This document shows positions 1 to 9,257 of a stretch of 64,000 nt of DNA, piece after piece. Every line of letters starts with the position of its first letter. Position 1 is the stretch's first letter. Origin of the DNA: Deltaproteobacteria bacterium (GTDB lineage: Bacteria > Myxococcota_A > Polyangia > Polyangiales > JADJMO01). The translations under genes and the position numbers were made by a program. Location of the stretch: assembly GCA_025363655.1 (NCBI GenBank), contig JANYDK010000014.1, forward strand, positions 43,042-107,041, read 5' to 3'. The notes under the pieces were generated by a model, which worked only from the letters and a program-made list of their open reading frames with translations, ran no database searches and was not told where the DNA came from.

Positions 1-190
1 GGATTTGATCCCAGAGGATGGTCCGCTTCGCCGAAACCGCGAAGGCCATGCGGTGGGCCGAGACCTGCGTCGGCGGACCAGGCGGTCCGAAGCAGCCGCC
101 ACACGCATGCGCCGAGGACTCGAAGGCGGAGGTCGCCGCCAACGAAGCCAGGCCGGCAGCCAACAGAGTCGCGATGGTGGTCTTGCGCAT
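1..190 (-). CDS. DUF2330-family secreted protein, 3' end cut off by window edge
   Basis: Reading leftward from the ATG at 190, the frame stays open to base 1, giving 63 codons of an incomplete gene. It starts with a clear Sec signal peptide (MRKTTIATLLAAGLASLAAT then AFESSAHA), followed by CGGCFGPP and then HRMAFAVSAKRTILWDQI. A Cys-Gly-Gly-Cys directly after the signal peptide plus an 'HRM...S...T.LWDQI' block is how I know DUF2330 proteins of Myxococcota and relatives to begin; their role is unknown and they are predicted to be exported. The rest of the protein, usually several hundred residues with a C-terminal membrane anchor, lies outside the window. It is divergent from the MoxR gene to its right. 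Family assignment is from memory of the N-terminal motif only. Confidence 0.72.
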   Translation of the reverse strand, partial: MRKTTIATLLAAGLASLAATSAFESSAHACGGCFGPPGPPTQVSAHRMAFAVSAKRTILWDQI

Positions 191-376
191 GGGGAAATGC
201 CTCGGTGAGGGAAGGTTCAGGCTCGGCTGAGCAATCGGCATGCCGGGCGCGAATCGTCGAGAATTCATCGAATCGCACCGACCCTGACACAACCAGACTG
301 TGCCAACGTGCGGCGAGGCGGGAGGCACTGAAGACGACGGCGCGGAGGCCGACGCGTGCTATCGAGCACAGCGAAC

Positions 377-1252
<876 letters not shown>

Positions 1253-1384
1253 CCTGGCCAATCCGGCCAGAGAAAACCGTCGGAACGGACGGGCGCGCCG
1301 CATGATCATGCGGGATCGGTGCTGACGGTGCACGAGCACGTTGCCGTCACGTAACGGGAAGGGCTACTGTGGAACCCTCTCCGA

Positions 1385-4162
1385 ATGGCCGCTTGTCCCC
1401 AGTGCCAAGCGCCGTATGACCCGCAGAGCCACCGCTTCTGCCCGTCGTGCGGCTTCCCCGTAGGGGAGGTGTCCCAGCGCTCGGACGATCCGCTGATCGG
1501 CAAGAGCTTGCCGGGCGGCTACGTGCTGCTCGAGCTCATAGGTGTCGGTGGCATGGGTCGCGTCTACCGGGCCGAGCAGAAGGCGCTCGGGCGCACGGTC
1601 GCGGTCAAGGTCATCCACCCGCACCTGCACGGAGAAGAAGGCGCTGCGGCGCGCTTCATCACCGAGGCCCGCGCGGCGAGTCGGCTCAACCATCCCAACG
1701 TCGTCGGCGTCATCGACTTCGGCCGCACCGGCGCCAACGAAGGAAATCTCCTCTACCTGGTGATGGAGTTCCTCCGCGGGCGCGACCTCTCGCGCGTCGC
1801 GTACGAGGAAGGCCCCCTCTCCTTCCCGCGCATCATCGACGTCTTGCGGCAGACGCTCTTCGCGCTCGACGAAGCGCACCACCTCGGAATCATCCACCGC
1901 GACGTCAAGCCCGAGAACATCGTCCTCGAGCCGATGCGCGGCGGCGGCGACTTCGTGAAGGTGGTCGATTTCGGCCTCGCCAAGCTGCGGCCCGACATGC
2001 TCACGGGCATCACCACCAACGGCAGCGGCATCACCAGCCCCGGCATCGTCTGCGGCACGCCCGACTACATGAGCCCCGAGCAAGGGCGCGGCGATCCGCT
2101 CGATGCGCGCTCCGATCTCTACGCGCTCGGCGTCATCATGTTCCAGCTGCTCACTGGGCAGCTCCCCTTCGAGGCAGCGTCGCCGACGCAGGTCGTGCTC
2201 ATGCACCTCCAGCAGCCGCCGCCCGATCCGCGTCGGCTCTGCCCCGATCGTCGCATCCCCGACGTCATCGCCGATGTCTGCTTGAAGGCGCTCGAGAAAG
2301 ATCGCAACCGGCGCTACACGAACGCGCCCGATTTCGTCAAAGCGCTCGACGCCGCGCTCCTCTCCATCGCCGCGCCGCAGGTGGTTGCGAAGACGCGCGG
2401 AATCCTCTGCGTGCACTGTCAGGCCGAGGTGCCGGCAGGCCAGAAATTCTGCGGTGAATGCGGTTCACGCGTCTCCACCAGCGCCGTGCCCGAGAAGAGC
2501 GCCGCGCCGGTGACGATGGAACCGCCGGCCGCGGTCGAGAGCTTGCGCGTCCCGGCGATGGCGCGCGCCGTCTCGCAGGCGACGCTCGTCGGACCGGGCG
2601 GCAAGCTGACGTTGCCGCTGCCGCTGATGGGCCGCGAAGACGATTTGCACTGGCTCACCGATCGGCAACGCGAAGCGGTGAGTGGTCCTCGCGGCGCACG
2701 CATCGTCGGTGAGGTCGGCGTCGGCAAGACCCGCCTGCTCCGTGAGTTCCTCGCCCGCGCCCGCACCGAAGGCGACCGCGTCATCGAAATCGCCTTCGAT
2801 CCGGCGTGGGCCGACGTCGGGTACTTCGGGCTCGCCGACGCCATCGAGAAGCTGACCGGCGTCACCACGTCGACCGACTTGCGGCGATTGCCCATCGACG
2901 AGTCGTCGCGCGACGACGTGATGAAGGGGCTCCTCGAGATCGTCGTCCGGCCGCTCGGCACCAAGCTGCCCGCCGAGGTGCGTCGGTACGCCGCCGCGGC
3001 CGCGCTCCGTTGGTCGCTCACCTATGCCTCGCGCGAGAGCGGAGGTCGTCGGCTCGTGCTCTCGCTCGACGATCTGCAGCGCTTCGACGGGGCTACTCGG
3101 CACGCCATCAGCGACGTCCTCGGCGAGCCGCCGGCGTGCCCGCTGCTGATCATCGCCACGCATCCGGCAGGGTTCGAAGCGGGTTGGCCGGCGGGTCGCT
3201 CGCACGCGCGCATTCTCAACGGGCTCCCTTCGGCGCTCGCGCTCTCGGCCTTGCGAGGGCTCTCGCCCCAGAGCGCGGCGAGCGCGGTCGAGCGGCTGTC
3301 GGAAGAGTCACCGCGGGGCATCGCGCCGCTCTACCTCGATCAAGTCGTTCGCTACGCGCAGGAAGGCGGGGGTCCGGCCCCCTCTCGCGTCGCCGACCTC
3401 GTCGCCGCTCGCATCGAACGCCTCGGCGCCGACGCTCGTCGCGTGCTCCAGGCCGCGGCCATCATCAGCGACGAAGTGAAGCCCGAGCAGCTCGGCCCGC
3501 TGCTGCCCGAAGGCGTTCGCGTCGGTCCCGCGCTCGATCGTTCGATCGGCTCGGGCATCCTCGAAGAGATCGTCGGTGGCCTCCGCTTCGCGCATCCGCT
3601 CTTCCGCGACGTCTGCTTGGCGACGCTGCCCGTCGGTGCGCGGCGCGAATTGCACTCGAAAGCAGGGCAAATCGCCGCCGACACGGGCGCGCCGATCGAG
3701 GTCCGGGCGATGCACGCGTTCTTCGCCCAAGACGCGCTCGAGGCGCTTTTGCTGCTCGAGCAAGTCGGCGATCGCTGCACCCAGCGCGACGACGACGAGG
3801 GCGCGATCATCGCCTTGCGACGATGCCTCGAGTTGGCGCGCCGCGCGCTCTTCCGCGGCGATCTCGACGAGCCCGAACGCGCAGTCGTCATCTTCAGCCG
3901 CAAGCTCGGCGAAGCGTTGGCGCGCGCGGGTTATCTGACGGACTCCGAGGGCATCCTCCGCGAAGCTCTCGACCTGGCCGGACCGGCCGACACCGATCGC
4001 GCTCGCATCCTCGAAGCGTTGGCGAAGGTCGCTAGGTCACGCGAACGTTTCCCCGAGGCCACTGCGCTCCTCAAGGAAGCGATCGCGACTGCAGCCCGCT
4101 CCGGAGCCCGCGAGCTACAAGCGAACTTGCAGCAGCTCGAATCTCAGTGGCGCGCAGCCTGA
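1385..4162 (+). CDS. Zinc-ribbon Ser/Thr protein kinase fused to a STAND/AAA-type ATPase and helical repeats
   Basis: A 925-residue multidomain signalling protein. Residues 4-23 form a zinc ribbon (CPQC...FCPSCG). A PknB-like kinase domain covers about 40-320, with glycine loop GVGGMGRVY, catalytic HRDVKPEN (about 171-178) and VVDFGLAK. A second zinc ribbon (CVHCQ...FCGECG) lies near 341-361. A P-loop ATPase follows with GEVGVGKTR near 442 and a Walker-B-like LVLSLDDLQRFD. The C-terminal ~250 residues are helical and TPR-like. No membrane segment is visible, so it is probably cytosolic. Kinase plus ATPase/TPR fusions are typical large regulators of Myxococcota. The inference is that the ATPase/TPR part senses a ligand or partner and gates the kinase. 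The start follows the ribbon closely. It converges on maf with only 3 bases between stops. Confidence 0.92.
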   Translation: MAACPQCQAPYDPQSHRFCPSCGFPVGEVSQRSDDPLIGKSLPGGYVLLELIGVGGMGRVYRAEQKALGRTVAVKVIHPHLHGEEGAAARFITEARAASRLNHPNVVGVIDFGRTGANEGNLLYLVMEFLRGRDLSRVAYEEGPLSFPRIIDVLRQTLFALDEAHHLGIIHRDVKPENIVLEPMRGGGDFVKVVDFGLAKLRPDMLTGITTNGSGITSPGIVCGTPDYMSPEQGRGDPLDARSDLYALGVIMFQLLTGQLPFEAASPTQVVLMHLQQPPPDPRRLCPDRRIPDVIADVCLKALEKDRNRRYTNAPDFVKALDAALLSIAAPQVVAKTRGILCVHCQAEVPAGQKFCGECGSRVSTSAVPEKSAAPVTMEPPAAVESLRVPAMARAVSQATLVGPGGKLTLPLPLMGREDDLHWLTDRQREAVSGPRGARIVGEVGVGKTRLLREFLARARTEGDRVIEIAFDPAWADVGYFGLADAIEKLTGVTTSTDLRRLPIDESSRDDVMKGLLEIVVRPLGTKLPAEVRRYAAAAALRWSLTYASRESGGRRLVLSLDDLQRFDGATRHAISDVLGEPPACPLLIIATHPAGFEAGWPAGRSHARILNGLPSALALSALRGLSPQSAASAVERLSEESPRGIAPLYLDQVVRYAQEGGGPAPSRVADLVAARIERLGADARRVLQAAAIISDEVKPEQLGPLLPEGVRVGPALDRSIGSGILEEIVGGLRFAHPLFRDVCLATLPVGARRELHSKAGQIAADTGAPIEVRAMHAFFAQDALEALLLLEQVGDRCTQRDDDEGAIIALRRCLELARRALFRGDLDEPERAVVIFSRKLGEALARAGYLTDSEGILREALDLAGPADTDRARILEALAKVARSRERFPEATALLKEAIATAARSGARELQANLQQLESQWRAA

Positions 4163-4165
4163 CGC

Positions 4166-4762
4166 TCAGTAGGGCGTCGGCTTCATCGCGGCGAGGGCGA
4201 CGCTGACTTCGCACGACGGCAAGCCCACGACGGCGCCGTAGCTGCCTTCGATGCGCGAGATGAAGGCGGCTGCGCGGCCCTGGATGCCGTAGCCGCCGGC
4301 CTTGTCACGCCCTTCGCCGCTCGTGACGTAGTCGGCGATTTCCTCTTCGCCGAGCTCGCGGAAGATGACGCGCGTGGCCACGCTCTCGACGTGTCGACCG
4401 CCGCTGAAGCCAGCGATGCCGAAGCGGGTGACGACGACGTGTGCGCGGCCCGAGAGGAGACGGAGCATGCGCGCGCCGTCGGCGTCGTCTGTGGGCTTCT
4501 GCAAGATTTCTTGGTCGACCACGACCATCGTGTCGGCGACGACGATGGCGTCGAACGGCCTCATGACGGTGAGCTGCCGGGCGGCAGCGAGCTTGGCGGC
4601 GACGATGCGCTCGATGTACGCGGCCGGCGTTTCTCCCGGTCGCTCGCTCTCGTCGACGTCGACGCTGCGCACCTGCACACGATGTCCGAGCGCCTCGAGC
4701 AGCTCTTTGCGCCGAGGTGAAGCGGAGGCGAGGAGCAAGGTCTTCGGCTCGATGCCGGGCAT
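4166..4762 (-). CDS. maf: Maf-like nucleoside triphosphate pyrophosphatase
   Basis: A 198-residue Maf/HAM1-fold protein. Maf enzymes hydrolyse non-canonical or pyrimidine NTPs to the monophosphate and pyrophosphate, and were first noted through effects on septum formation. The N-terminus LLLASASPRRKELLEALG is the signature that binds the triphosphate. DAIVVADTMVVVDQEILQKP (about 70-90) is the substrate loop with its Asp, and GRDKAGGYGIQGRAA near 155 is the conserved C-terminal loop. Length fits the family. The ATG at 4762 lies four residues before the motif. Its 5' region overlaps no other gene once the neighbouring CPBP gene is started at 4816. Whether it prefers dTTP/UTP (YhdE type) or methylated nucleotides (YceF type) cannot be decided by eye. 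Confidence 0.93.
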   Translation of the reverse strand: MPGIEPKTLLLASASPRRKELLEALGHRVQVRSVDVDESERPGETPAAYIERIVAAKLAAARQLTVMRPFDAIVVADTMVVVDQEILQKPTDDADGARMLRLLSGRAHVVVTRFGIAGFSGGRHVESVATRVIFRELGEEEIADYVTSGEGRDKAGGYGIQGRAAAFISRIEGSYGAVVGLPSCEVSVALAAMKPTPY

Positions 4763-4815
4763 GGTCTACGCGTAGCGCGTTGCCGCTCGGCTGGCCACGA
4801 TCCACGTTGTCCGCG

Positions 4816-5496
4816 ATGACTCTGTCGGCCGGTTCTCGTGCGTCTCGCCTCAAGGGGCACGGCGCGCACCCGGCGCTCTTGGCCGCAGTCACCTACGGCG
4901 CGCTGACGGCGGTCGCGCTCGGCATCGGGTGGGTTCGCGGCGCACCCAACGTCTTCCTCTGTCGCCCATCGCACGCGTTCGAGACGGCAATCGCAGCGCA
5001 TTTCGTCAGCCTCGGACTCGGGCTGGTGCTCGCCGTGCTCGTCGCCACCGCCACACGGGTGCTCGTGCGCACGCGCAGCTGGGCGAGTGCGCTGCACGAA
5101 GATCTTCGCCCTTTCGCCCGCGCGCTCGGCGGCGAGGCGGTGATCGTGGTTGCGCTGGCTTCGGCGATCGGTGAAGAAACGCTCTTCCGCGGCGCGCTCC
5201 AGCCTTGGATTGGGCTCGTCGCCTCGAGCGTCCTCTTCGGCGTGCTCCACCAGATGCGCGGACGATCGCGCGTCGCCTGGTGGCTCTTCGCGACGCTCGT
5301 CGGGCTGGCGTTCGGCGCCATTTTCCGCTTCACCGGCTCGCTCCTCGGCGCCATCGTGGCGCACGCGACGATCAACGCCGTCAACCTCCGCTTCCTCATC
5401 GCCCACGATCCCCAGCGAATGCCCAGCCTCGGCGGGCTCCTCGGTCCACCGCCGTCCGCGCGCGCCGGAAAAGCACGCAGCGAAGGCCAGAGGTAG
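4816..5496 (+). CDS. CPBP-family intramembrane metalloprotease (CAAX-like)
   Basis: A 226-residue polytopic membrane protein of the CPBP (Abi/CAAX prenyl endopeptidase) family. The active-site motifs are present in order: EETLFRG near residue 118 (the EExxxR motif), FGVLHQM near 140 (the FxxxH motif), and HATINAVN near 187. Hydrophobic segments flank them. Family members cleave within membranes or act in bacteriocin self-immunity; the substrate here is unknown. An open frame extends upstream to 4717 but would overlap maf on the other strand and adds an Arg-rich stretch, so the ATG at 4816 is preferred. The C-terminal 20 residues are Arg/Lys-rich and presumably cytoplasmic. Confidence 0.85.
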   Translation: MTLSAGSRASRLKGHGAHPALLAAVTYGALTAVALGIGWVRGAPNVFLCRPSHAFETAIAAHFVSLGLGLVLAVLVATATRVLVRTRSWASALHEDLRPFARALGGEAVIVVALASAIGEETLFRGALQPWIGLVASSVLFGVLHQMRGRSRVAWWLFATLVGLAFGAIFRFTGSLLGAIVAHATINAVNLRFLIAHDPQRMPSLGGLLGPPPSARAGKARSEGQR

Positions 5497-5638
5497 GCCG
5501 GAAGGCGCCAGAGGTAGGCCAGAGGCGGCCCGGTCCGTTGCGCCGGCATCTGCGACGAGGCGACAATGGTGGACTGCCGGCGAGATCGCCTGCTAGAGAA
5601 GCGCCGCCCGGTTTCACGGTCGCCTGACTCCAGAGAAG

Positions 5639-6571
5639 ATGAGCGCGTCGTCCCACTCCATCCCTTCGGCCGAGCGCGCGGTGCGTGCGTTCGAGCGCGC
5701 GGCGCGGATGGCGAAGCGTGAGACCGATTCGACCGTGGTCGTCACCACCGACGCCGATCTGCGCGTGCTCCCCGTCGGCGTCGTCCGCGCGGGGCTCGAT
5801 CAAGTGCTGATGGGCGACGATCCCGAGGCGGGGCTCGACGGCTTGCTCGAGGGCGGCATCCTCGAGGTGCTGCTTCCCGAAGTGAGCGCGATGGTCGGCT
5901 TCGGCGATGGCGAGTGGCGCCACAAGGACATCTGGAAGCACACCAAACAGGTGGTGAGCCAGGCGACGCCACGCATCGAGGTCCGTTGGGGCGCGCTCCT
6001 CCACGACATCGGAAAAATGCGCACGCGCAGCATCTCGCCGGATGGTGAGGTCCACTTCTTCGGTCACGCCGAGGTGGGCGCGCGGATGTTCGACAAAATG
6101 CAGCGCCGCATGCCGCTCTTCGGCGGCGAAGAGACGCTGCGCGAAGAGGTTCGCTTCCTCATCCTCCATCACCTTCGCGCCGCGCAATACGATGCGTCGT
6201 GGACCGACTCGGCGGTGCGACGGTTCGCCAAAGAGGTGGGGCCCTACCTCGAAGATTTGCTCTGCCTCTCGCGCGCCGACATCACCACCAAGCGCCCCGA
6301 GAAGAAGCGGCGCGGGCTCCGTCAGATCGAAGAGCTGGCCGCGCGCGTGGAGAAGATTCGCGAAGAGGACGCGCGCGTGCCGCCGCTGCCGAAGGGTCTA
6401 GGCACGGCGATCTCTGCAAAATTCGGAGTGCCGCCGAGCCCGGCGCTGGGCATCCTCCTCCGCGCGCTGACGGGCGCGATCGAGTCCGGCGAGCTCCCAG
6501 GGCACCAGCCGGCCGACGTGTACTTGGATTTCCTCGCGCAGAACGTCGCGCGCTTCGGCTTGCCCAGTTAG
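5639..6571 (+). CDS. HD-domain hydrolase related to the HD region of tRNA nucleotidyltransferases
   Basis: A 310-residue protein with an HD metal-dependent phosphohydrolase domain. The first His is in WRHKDIWKHTKQVV (near residue 100), the HD pair is LLHDIGK (near 123), and further ligands fall in FFGHAEVGARMF and ILHHLRAAQYD. The opening LLEGGILEVLLPEV...MVGF resembles the junction between the RNA-binding and HD domains of CCA-adding enzymes, but no nucleotidyltransferase head is present. It is therefore a stand-alone HD protein, probably a phosphohydrolase of nucleotides or cyclic phosphates. It is followed by a small inverted repeat GCTCGGcaaCCGAGC at the stop codon that could act in termination. 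Substrate unknown. Confidence 0.85.
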   Translation: MSASSHSIPSAERAVRAFERAARMAKRETDSTVVVTTDADLRVLPVGVVRAGLDQVLMGDDPEAGLDGLLEGGILEVLLPEVSAMVGFGDGEWRHKDIWKHTKQVVSQATPRIEVRWGALLHDIGKMRTRSISPDGEVHFFGHAEVGARMFDKMQRRMPLFGGEETLREEVRFLILHHLRAAQYDASWTDSAVRRFAKEVGPYLEDLLCLSRADITTKRPEKKRRGLRQIEELAARVEKIREEDARVPPLPKGLGTAISAKFGVPPSPALGILLRALTGAIESGELPGHQPADVYLDFLAQNVARFGLPS

Positions 6572-6625
6572 CTCGGCAACCGAGCGCGACGGCTCCCGCG
6601 CACGGAACATGCTAAGTGGCGCTCC

Positions 6626-7756
6626 ATGGCGAGTCGCATCCCCGTTTGCGCCCCTGTTTTCACTGGGAAAGAGCGCACCTACGTCCTCGAAGCGGTCGAC
6701 AGCGGATGGATCTCCTCTGCCGGCGAGTTCATCGCCAAATTCGAAGCCAGCTTCGGCAAGCTGTGCGGCGTTCGCCACGTCGAGGCGTGCGCCAACGGCA
6801 CAGTGGCGCTTCATCTCTTGCTCCACGGCATCGGCATCGGCGCCGGCGACGAGGTCATCGTTCCGAGTGAGACGTTCGCGGCGTCCGGCAACGCCGTCGT
6901 CTACACCGGCGCGACGCCCGTCTTCTGCGAGATCGACCCGCGCACCTGGTGCCTCGACGTCGCCGACGCGCTTCGTCGCGTGACGCCGAACACCAAGGCG
7001 ATCATGGGCGTCGATCTCTTCGGGATGGTCGCCGACTACGCCGAGCTCCGCGCTGGGCTCGCGGCGATGGGACGCAGTGACGTCAAGCTCATCGAAGACG
7101 CCGCCGAAGCCGCGGGCTCGCGCGTCGAAGGGAAGTTCGCTGGATCGCTCGCCGACGCCGCCATTTTTAGCTTCTTCGGCAACAAGACGCTCACCACCGG
7201 CGAGGGCGGCGCGATCACCACCGACGACGTCGCGCTCGGCGCCCGTCTCAAATTTCTCAAGAACCACGGGATGGATCAGAAGCGTCGCTACTACCACCCC
7301 GAGCTCGGCTTCAACTACCGGATGACCAACCTCCAGGCCGCCGTCGGCTGCGCGCAGGTCGAGGCCGCCACCGATCTCTTCGCGCGCAAGAAGCGGGTCA
7401 ACGCGCGCTATCGCGAGAAGCTCGCCGGCATCCCCGGCATTCGCTTCGCCGAGGTGCCGAAGAACCAAGACGTCGTCCCCTGGCTGCACGCGATCGTCGA
7501 CGATCACCTCGCGGGCGAAGATGCACGCGATGCGCTCCTCGTGCGCATGCTCGAGCACGGGGTCGAGACGCGACCGTTCTTCGTGCCGATGCACCTGTTC
7601 CCCTACCTCGCGAAGACGCCCGTCGCCGGGCTCGGCGCGCTGCCGGTGACGGAGACGATCGCCGCCAAGGGCATCTGCCTCCCGAGCGGCGGCGGGCTCA
7701 CCGACGAAGAGATCGATCGCAGCATCGCGGCGCTCCTGCAGTGCCGGGAAAAATAA
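6626..7756 (+). CDS. DegT/DnrJ/EryC1/StrS-family PLP aminotransferase
   Basis: A 376-residue fold-type I aminotransferase of the sugar aminotransferase family, which transfers an amino group from glutamate to a keto-sugar nucleotide for surface polysaccharides or antibiotics. Hallmarks: the GWISSAGEFIAKFE start region, NGTVALHLLLHGIGIGAGDEV, an aspartate in LIEDAAEAAGS that holds the PLP ring nitrogen, and FFGNKTLTTGEGG with the Schiff-base lysine near residue 186. FNYRMTNLQAAVG is the conserved substrate/dimer motif. It sits seven bases before hisIE in the same direction, so co-transcription is likely, though the functions are not obviously linked. The sugar substrate is unknown. Confidence 0.93.
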   Translation: MASRIPVCAPVFTGKERTYVLEAVDSGWISSAGEFIAKFEASFGKLCGVRHVEACANGTVALHLLLHGIGIGAGDEVIVPSETFAASGNAVVYTGATPVFCEIDPRTWCLDVADALRRVTPNTKAIMGVDLFGMVADYAELRAGLAAMGRSDVKLIEDAAEAAGSRVEGKFAGSLADAAIFSFFGNKTLTTGEGGAITTDDVALGARLKFLKNHGMDQKRRYYHPELGFNYRMTNLQAAVGCAQVEAATDLFARKKRVNARYREKLAGIPGIRFAEVPKNQDVVPWLHAIVDDHLAGEDARDALLVRMLEHGVETRPFFVPMHLFPYLAKTPVAGLGALPVTETIAAKGICLPSGGGLTDEEIDRSIAALLQCREK

Positions 7757-7762
7757 GGCGAA

Positions 7763-8515
7763 ATGAGCGTTCGTGACGACGCGGGGGCGCTGCCGACGGG
7801 GGTGAAGTGGGATGAGCGTGGGCTCGTCGTCGCCGTCGCGCAAGATCGGTGGAGCGGCCGCGTGCAGATGGTCGCGTGGATGAACGAAGAGGCGTTGCGG
7901 GTGACGCTGACGACGAAGAAGGCGACGTTCTTCTCACGCTCGCGCGGCCGACTCTGGACCAAGGGCGAGACGAGCGGGCACACGCTGAAGGTGCACACGG
8001 TGCATCTCGACTGCGACGGTGATTCGCTCGTGCTGCTCGTCGAGCCGAACGGTCCGAGCTGCCACACCGGCGAGGAGACGTGCTTCTTCGCACGCCTCGA
8101 GAGTCTCGATACGCCCCTTGCGCCCATCGCGCCCATTGCGCCCATCGCGCCCATCGCGCCCATCGCGATCTCGCGCGCGGACGTGGCCACGCCGGCGCTC
8201 GACGAGCTGACGTGCGACATCGAGTCGCGCAAGCAGAGCGACGGTGAGAAGAGCTACACCAAGAGCCTCCTCGAGAAGGGGCCGGTGCGCATCGGCGAGA
8301 AGCTCCGCGAAGAGGCCGACGAATTGGCGCGCGCGCTCGAAGGCGAGAGCGACGAACGGGTCGCCTCCGAAGCTGCCGATTTACTCTATCACCTGATGGT
8401 CGGGCTCGCGGCCCGTGGGCTCGACCTCGACGACGTCGCGCGCATGCTGTCCAAGCGACGGGGGACGAGCGGGCACGCCGAGAAGGCCTCCCGGCCCATC
8501 CCCAAGCTCGGGTAG
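7763..8515 (+). CDS. hisIE: Bifunctional phosphoribosyl-AMP cyclohydrolase / phosphoribosyl-ATP pyrophosphatase
   Basis: A 250-residue fusion of HisI (about 8-110) and HisE (about 145-240), catalysing the second and third steps of histidine synthesis in the cytosol. HisI features are WMNEEAL, SRSRGRLWTKGETSGH, and DCDGDSLVLLVEP followed by SCHTGEETCF, which give the zinc cysteines. HisE features are the KSYTKSLLEKG stretch and EEADELARALE. The two domains are joined by a linker containing five copies of Ala-Pro-Ile encoded by a 9-bp tandem repeat (8120-8164), which is absent from ordinary HisIE proteins. No other his genes are nearby, so the pathway is scattered. Confidence 0.94.
   Translation: MSVRDDAGALPTGVKWDERGLVVAVAQDRWSGRVQMVAWMNEEALRVTLTTKKATFFSRSRGRLWTKGETSGHTLKVHTVHLDCDGDSLVLLVEPNGPSCHTGEETCFFARLESLDTPLAPIAPIAPIAPIAPIAISRADVATPALDELTCDIESRKQSDGEKSYTKSLLEKGPVRIGEKLREEADELARALEGESDERVASEAADLLYHLMVGLAARGLDLDDVARMLSKRRGTSGHAEKASRPIPKLG
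8120..8164 (+). repeat. Five tandem copies of a 9-bp unit inside hisIE
   Basis: Unit GCGCCCATC repeated five times, the second copy ending in T instead of C. It encodes Ala-Pro-Ile repeats in the HisI-HisE linker, and a partial sixth copy precedes it. The unit is a multiple of three, so copy-number change would lengthen or shorten the linker without breaking the frame. Confidence 0.95.
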
Positions 8516-8536
8516 CAAAGCGGGTGAGACGAGCGA

Positions 8537-8542
8537 TACATT
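8537..8542 (+). promoter_or_regulatory. Putative -10 element (TACATT) for leaderless start at 8549
   Basis: TACATT ends six bases before the ATG at 8549, so transcription would start at or next to the start codon. No clear -35 box was seen. See the finding on leaderless transcription. Confidence 0.45.
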
Positions 8543-8548
8543 GGGGCG

Positions 8549-9235
8549 ATGGCCGAATACCCGCCGCCGCCAGCGTCATTGCCGTTCAACGTCGCGCCGG
8601 GCACGGTGGTGCCGCGCAAGCTGCTCGACCCGGCGCTGGTGAGCTGGGCGACGGGCAAGGGATACGTCCTCAACTCGTATGCGTCGGCCGCTTGGTACCA
8701 AGGTTGGGGACCGTTCACCTTCCTCGGCGAGATCCAAGGCGTCGGGCTCGAGCTGCTCTGCGATTTCGGTGACACCGATCTCTACCTCGTCGAGGTCTAC
8801 GCTTCGGGCGACATTTCCTACGACAAACAAGGCCATTTTCACCACGGAGGCGATCGCAAATTGGTCGCCTTCGTCACCTCGCCGCAGCTCCTCCACCGCG
8901 CCTCGGTGTGGTCGCGCGTCGATGCCAACGTCAGCCACGAGCTCGGCAAGACGCTCGGCTCGCTCTTCGGCGGCAGCGGCAACAAGCCCAAGCTCGGCGA
9001 CGATCGCTTCGAGTCTTTCTACGAGGTGGCGATGCCGACCAAGGAAGAGGGTATCGGCGCGATGACGCCGGCGCTGAAGGCCATGATGATCGAGCGCCAG
9101 TTCCGCGGCATCCTCGAGCTGCGGGCCGGCGGCTTCATCTGCGCGCCGCTCGGCAGCCCTCCCCTCGACCCGACCACGCTCGAGCGGACCATCACCGGCA
9201 TCGGTGATCTCTACCGCGCCGCCATCACCCGCTGA
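8549..9235 (+). CDS. Conserved-looking protein of unknown function
   Basis: A 228-residue protein that I do not recognise. It has no signal peptide and no membrane segment. It begins with a Pro-rich stretch (AEYPPPPASLPF) and contains aromatic-rich segments (ASAAWYQGWGPFTFLGEIQ; YASGDISYDKQGHFHHGG) that suggest a mixed beta fold. The His-rich HFHHGGDR near residue 95 might bind metal, but no known metalloenzyme motif is complete. Codon use matches the neighbours, and the gene stands 34 bases after hisIE with a possible promoter of its own. It converges on the TPR gene at 9258. Function unknown. Confidence 0.75.
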   Translation: MAEYPPPPASLPFNVAPGTVVPRKLLDPALVSWATGKGYVLNSYASAAWYQGWGPFTFLGEIQGVGLELLCDFGDTDLYLVEVYASGDISYDKQGHFHHGGDRKLVAFVTSPQLLHRASVWSRVDANVSHELGKTLGSLFGGSGNKPKLGDDRFESFYEVAMPTKEEGIGAMTPALKAMMIERQFRGILELRAGGFICAPLGSPPLDPTTLERTITGIGDLYRAAITR

Positions 9236-9257
9236 GCGCCCGGCGACAAGCCTAGGG

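Noticed and set aside
4717..4815. Upstream extension of the CPBP gene
   Set aside because: It would overlap the start of maf on the other strand and adds an Arg-rich segment not expected before the first membrane helix.
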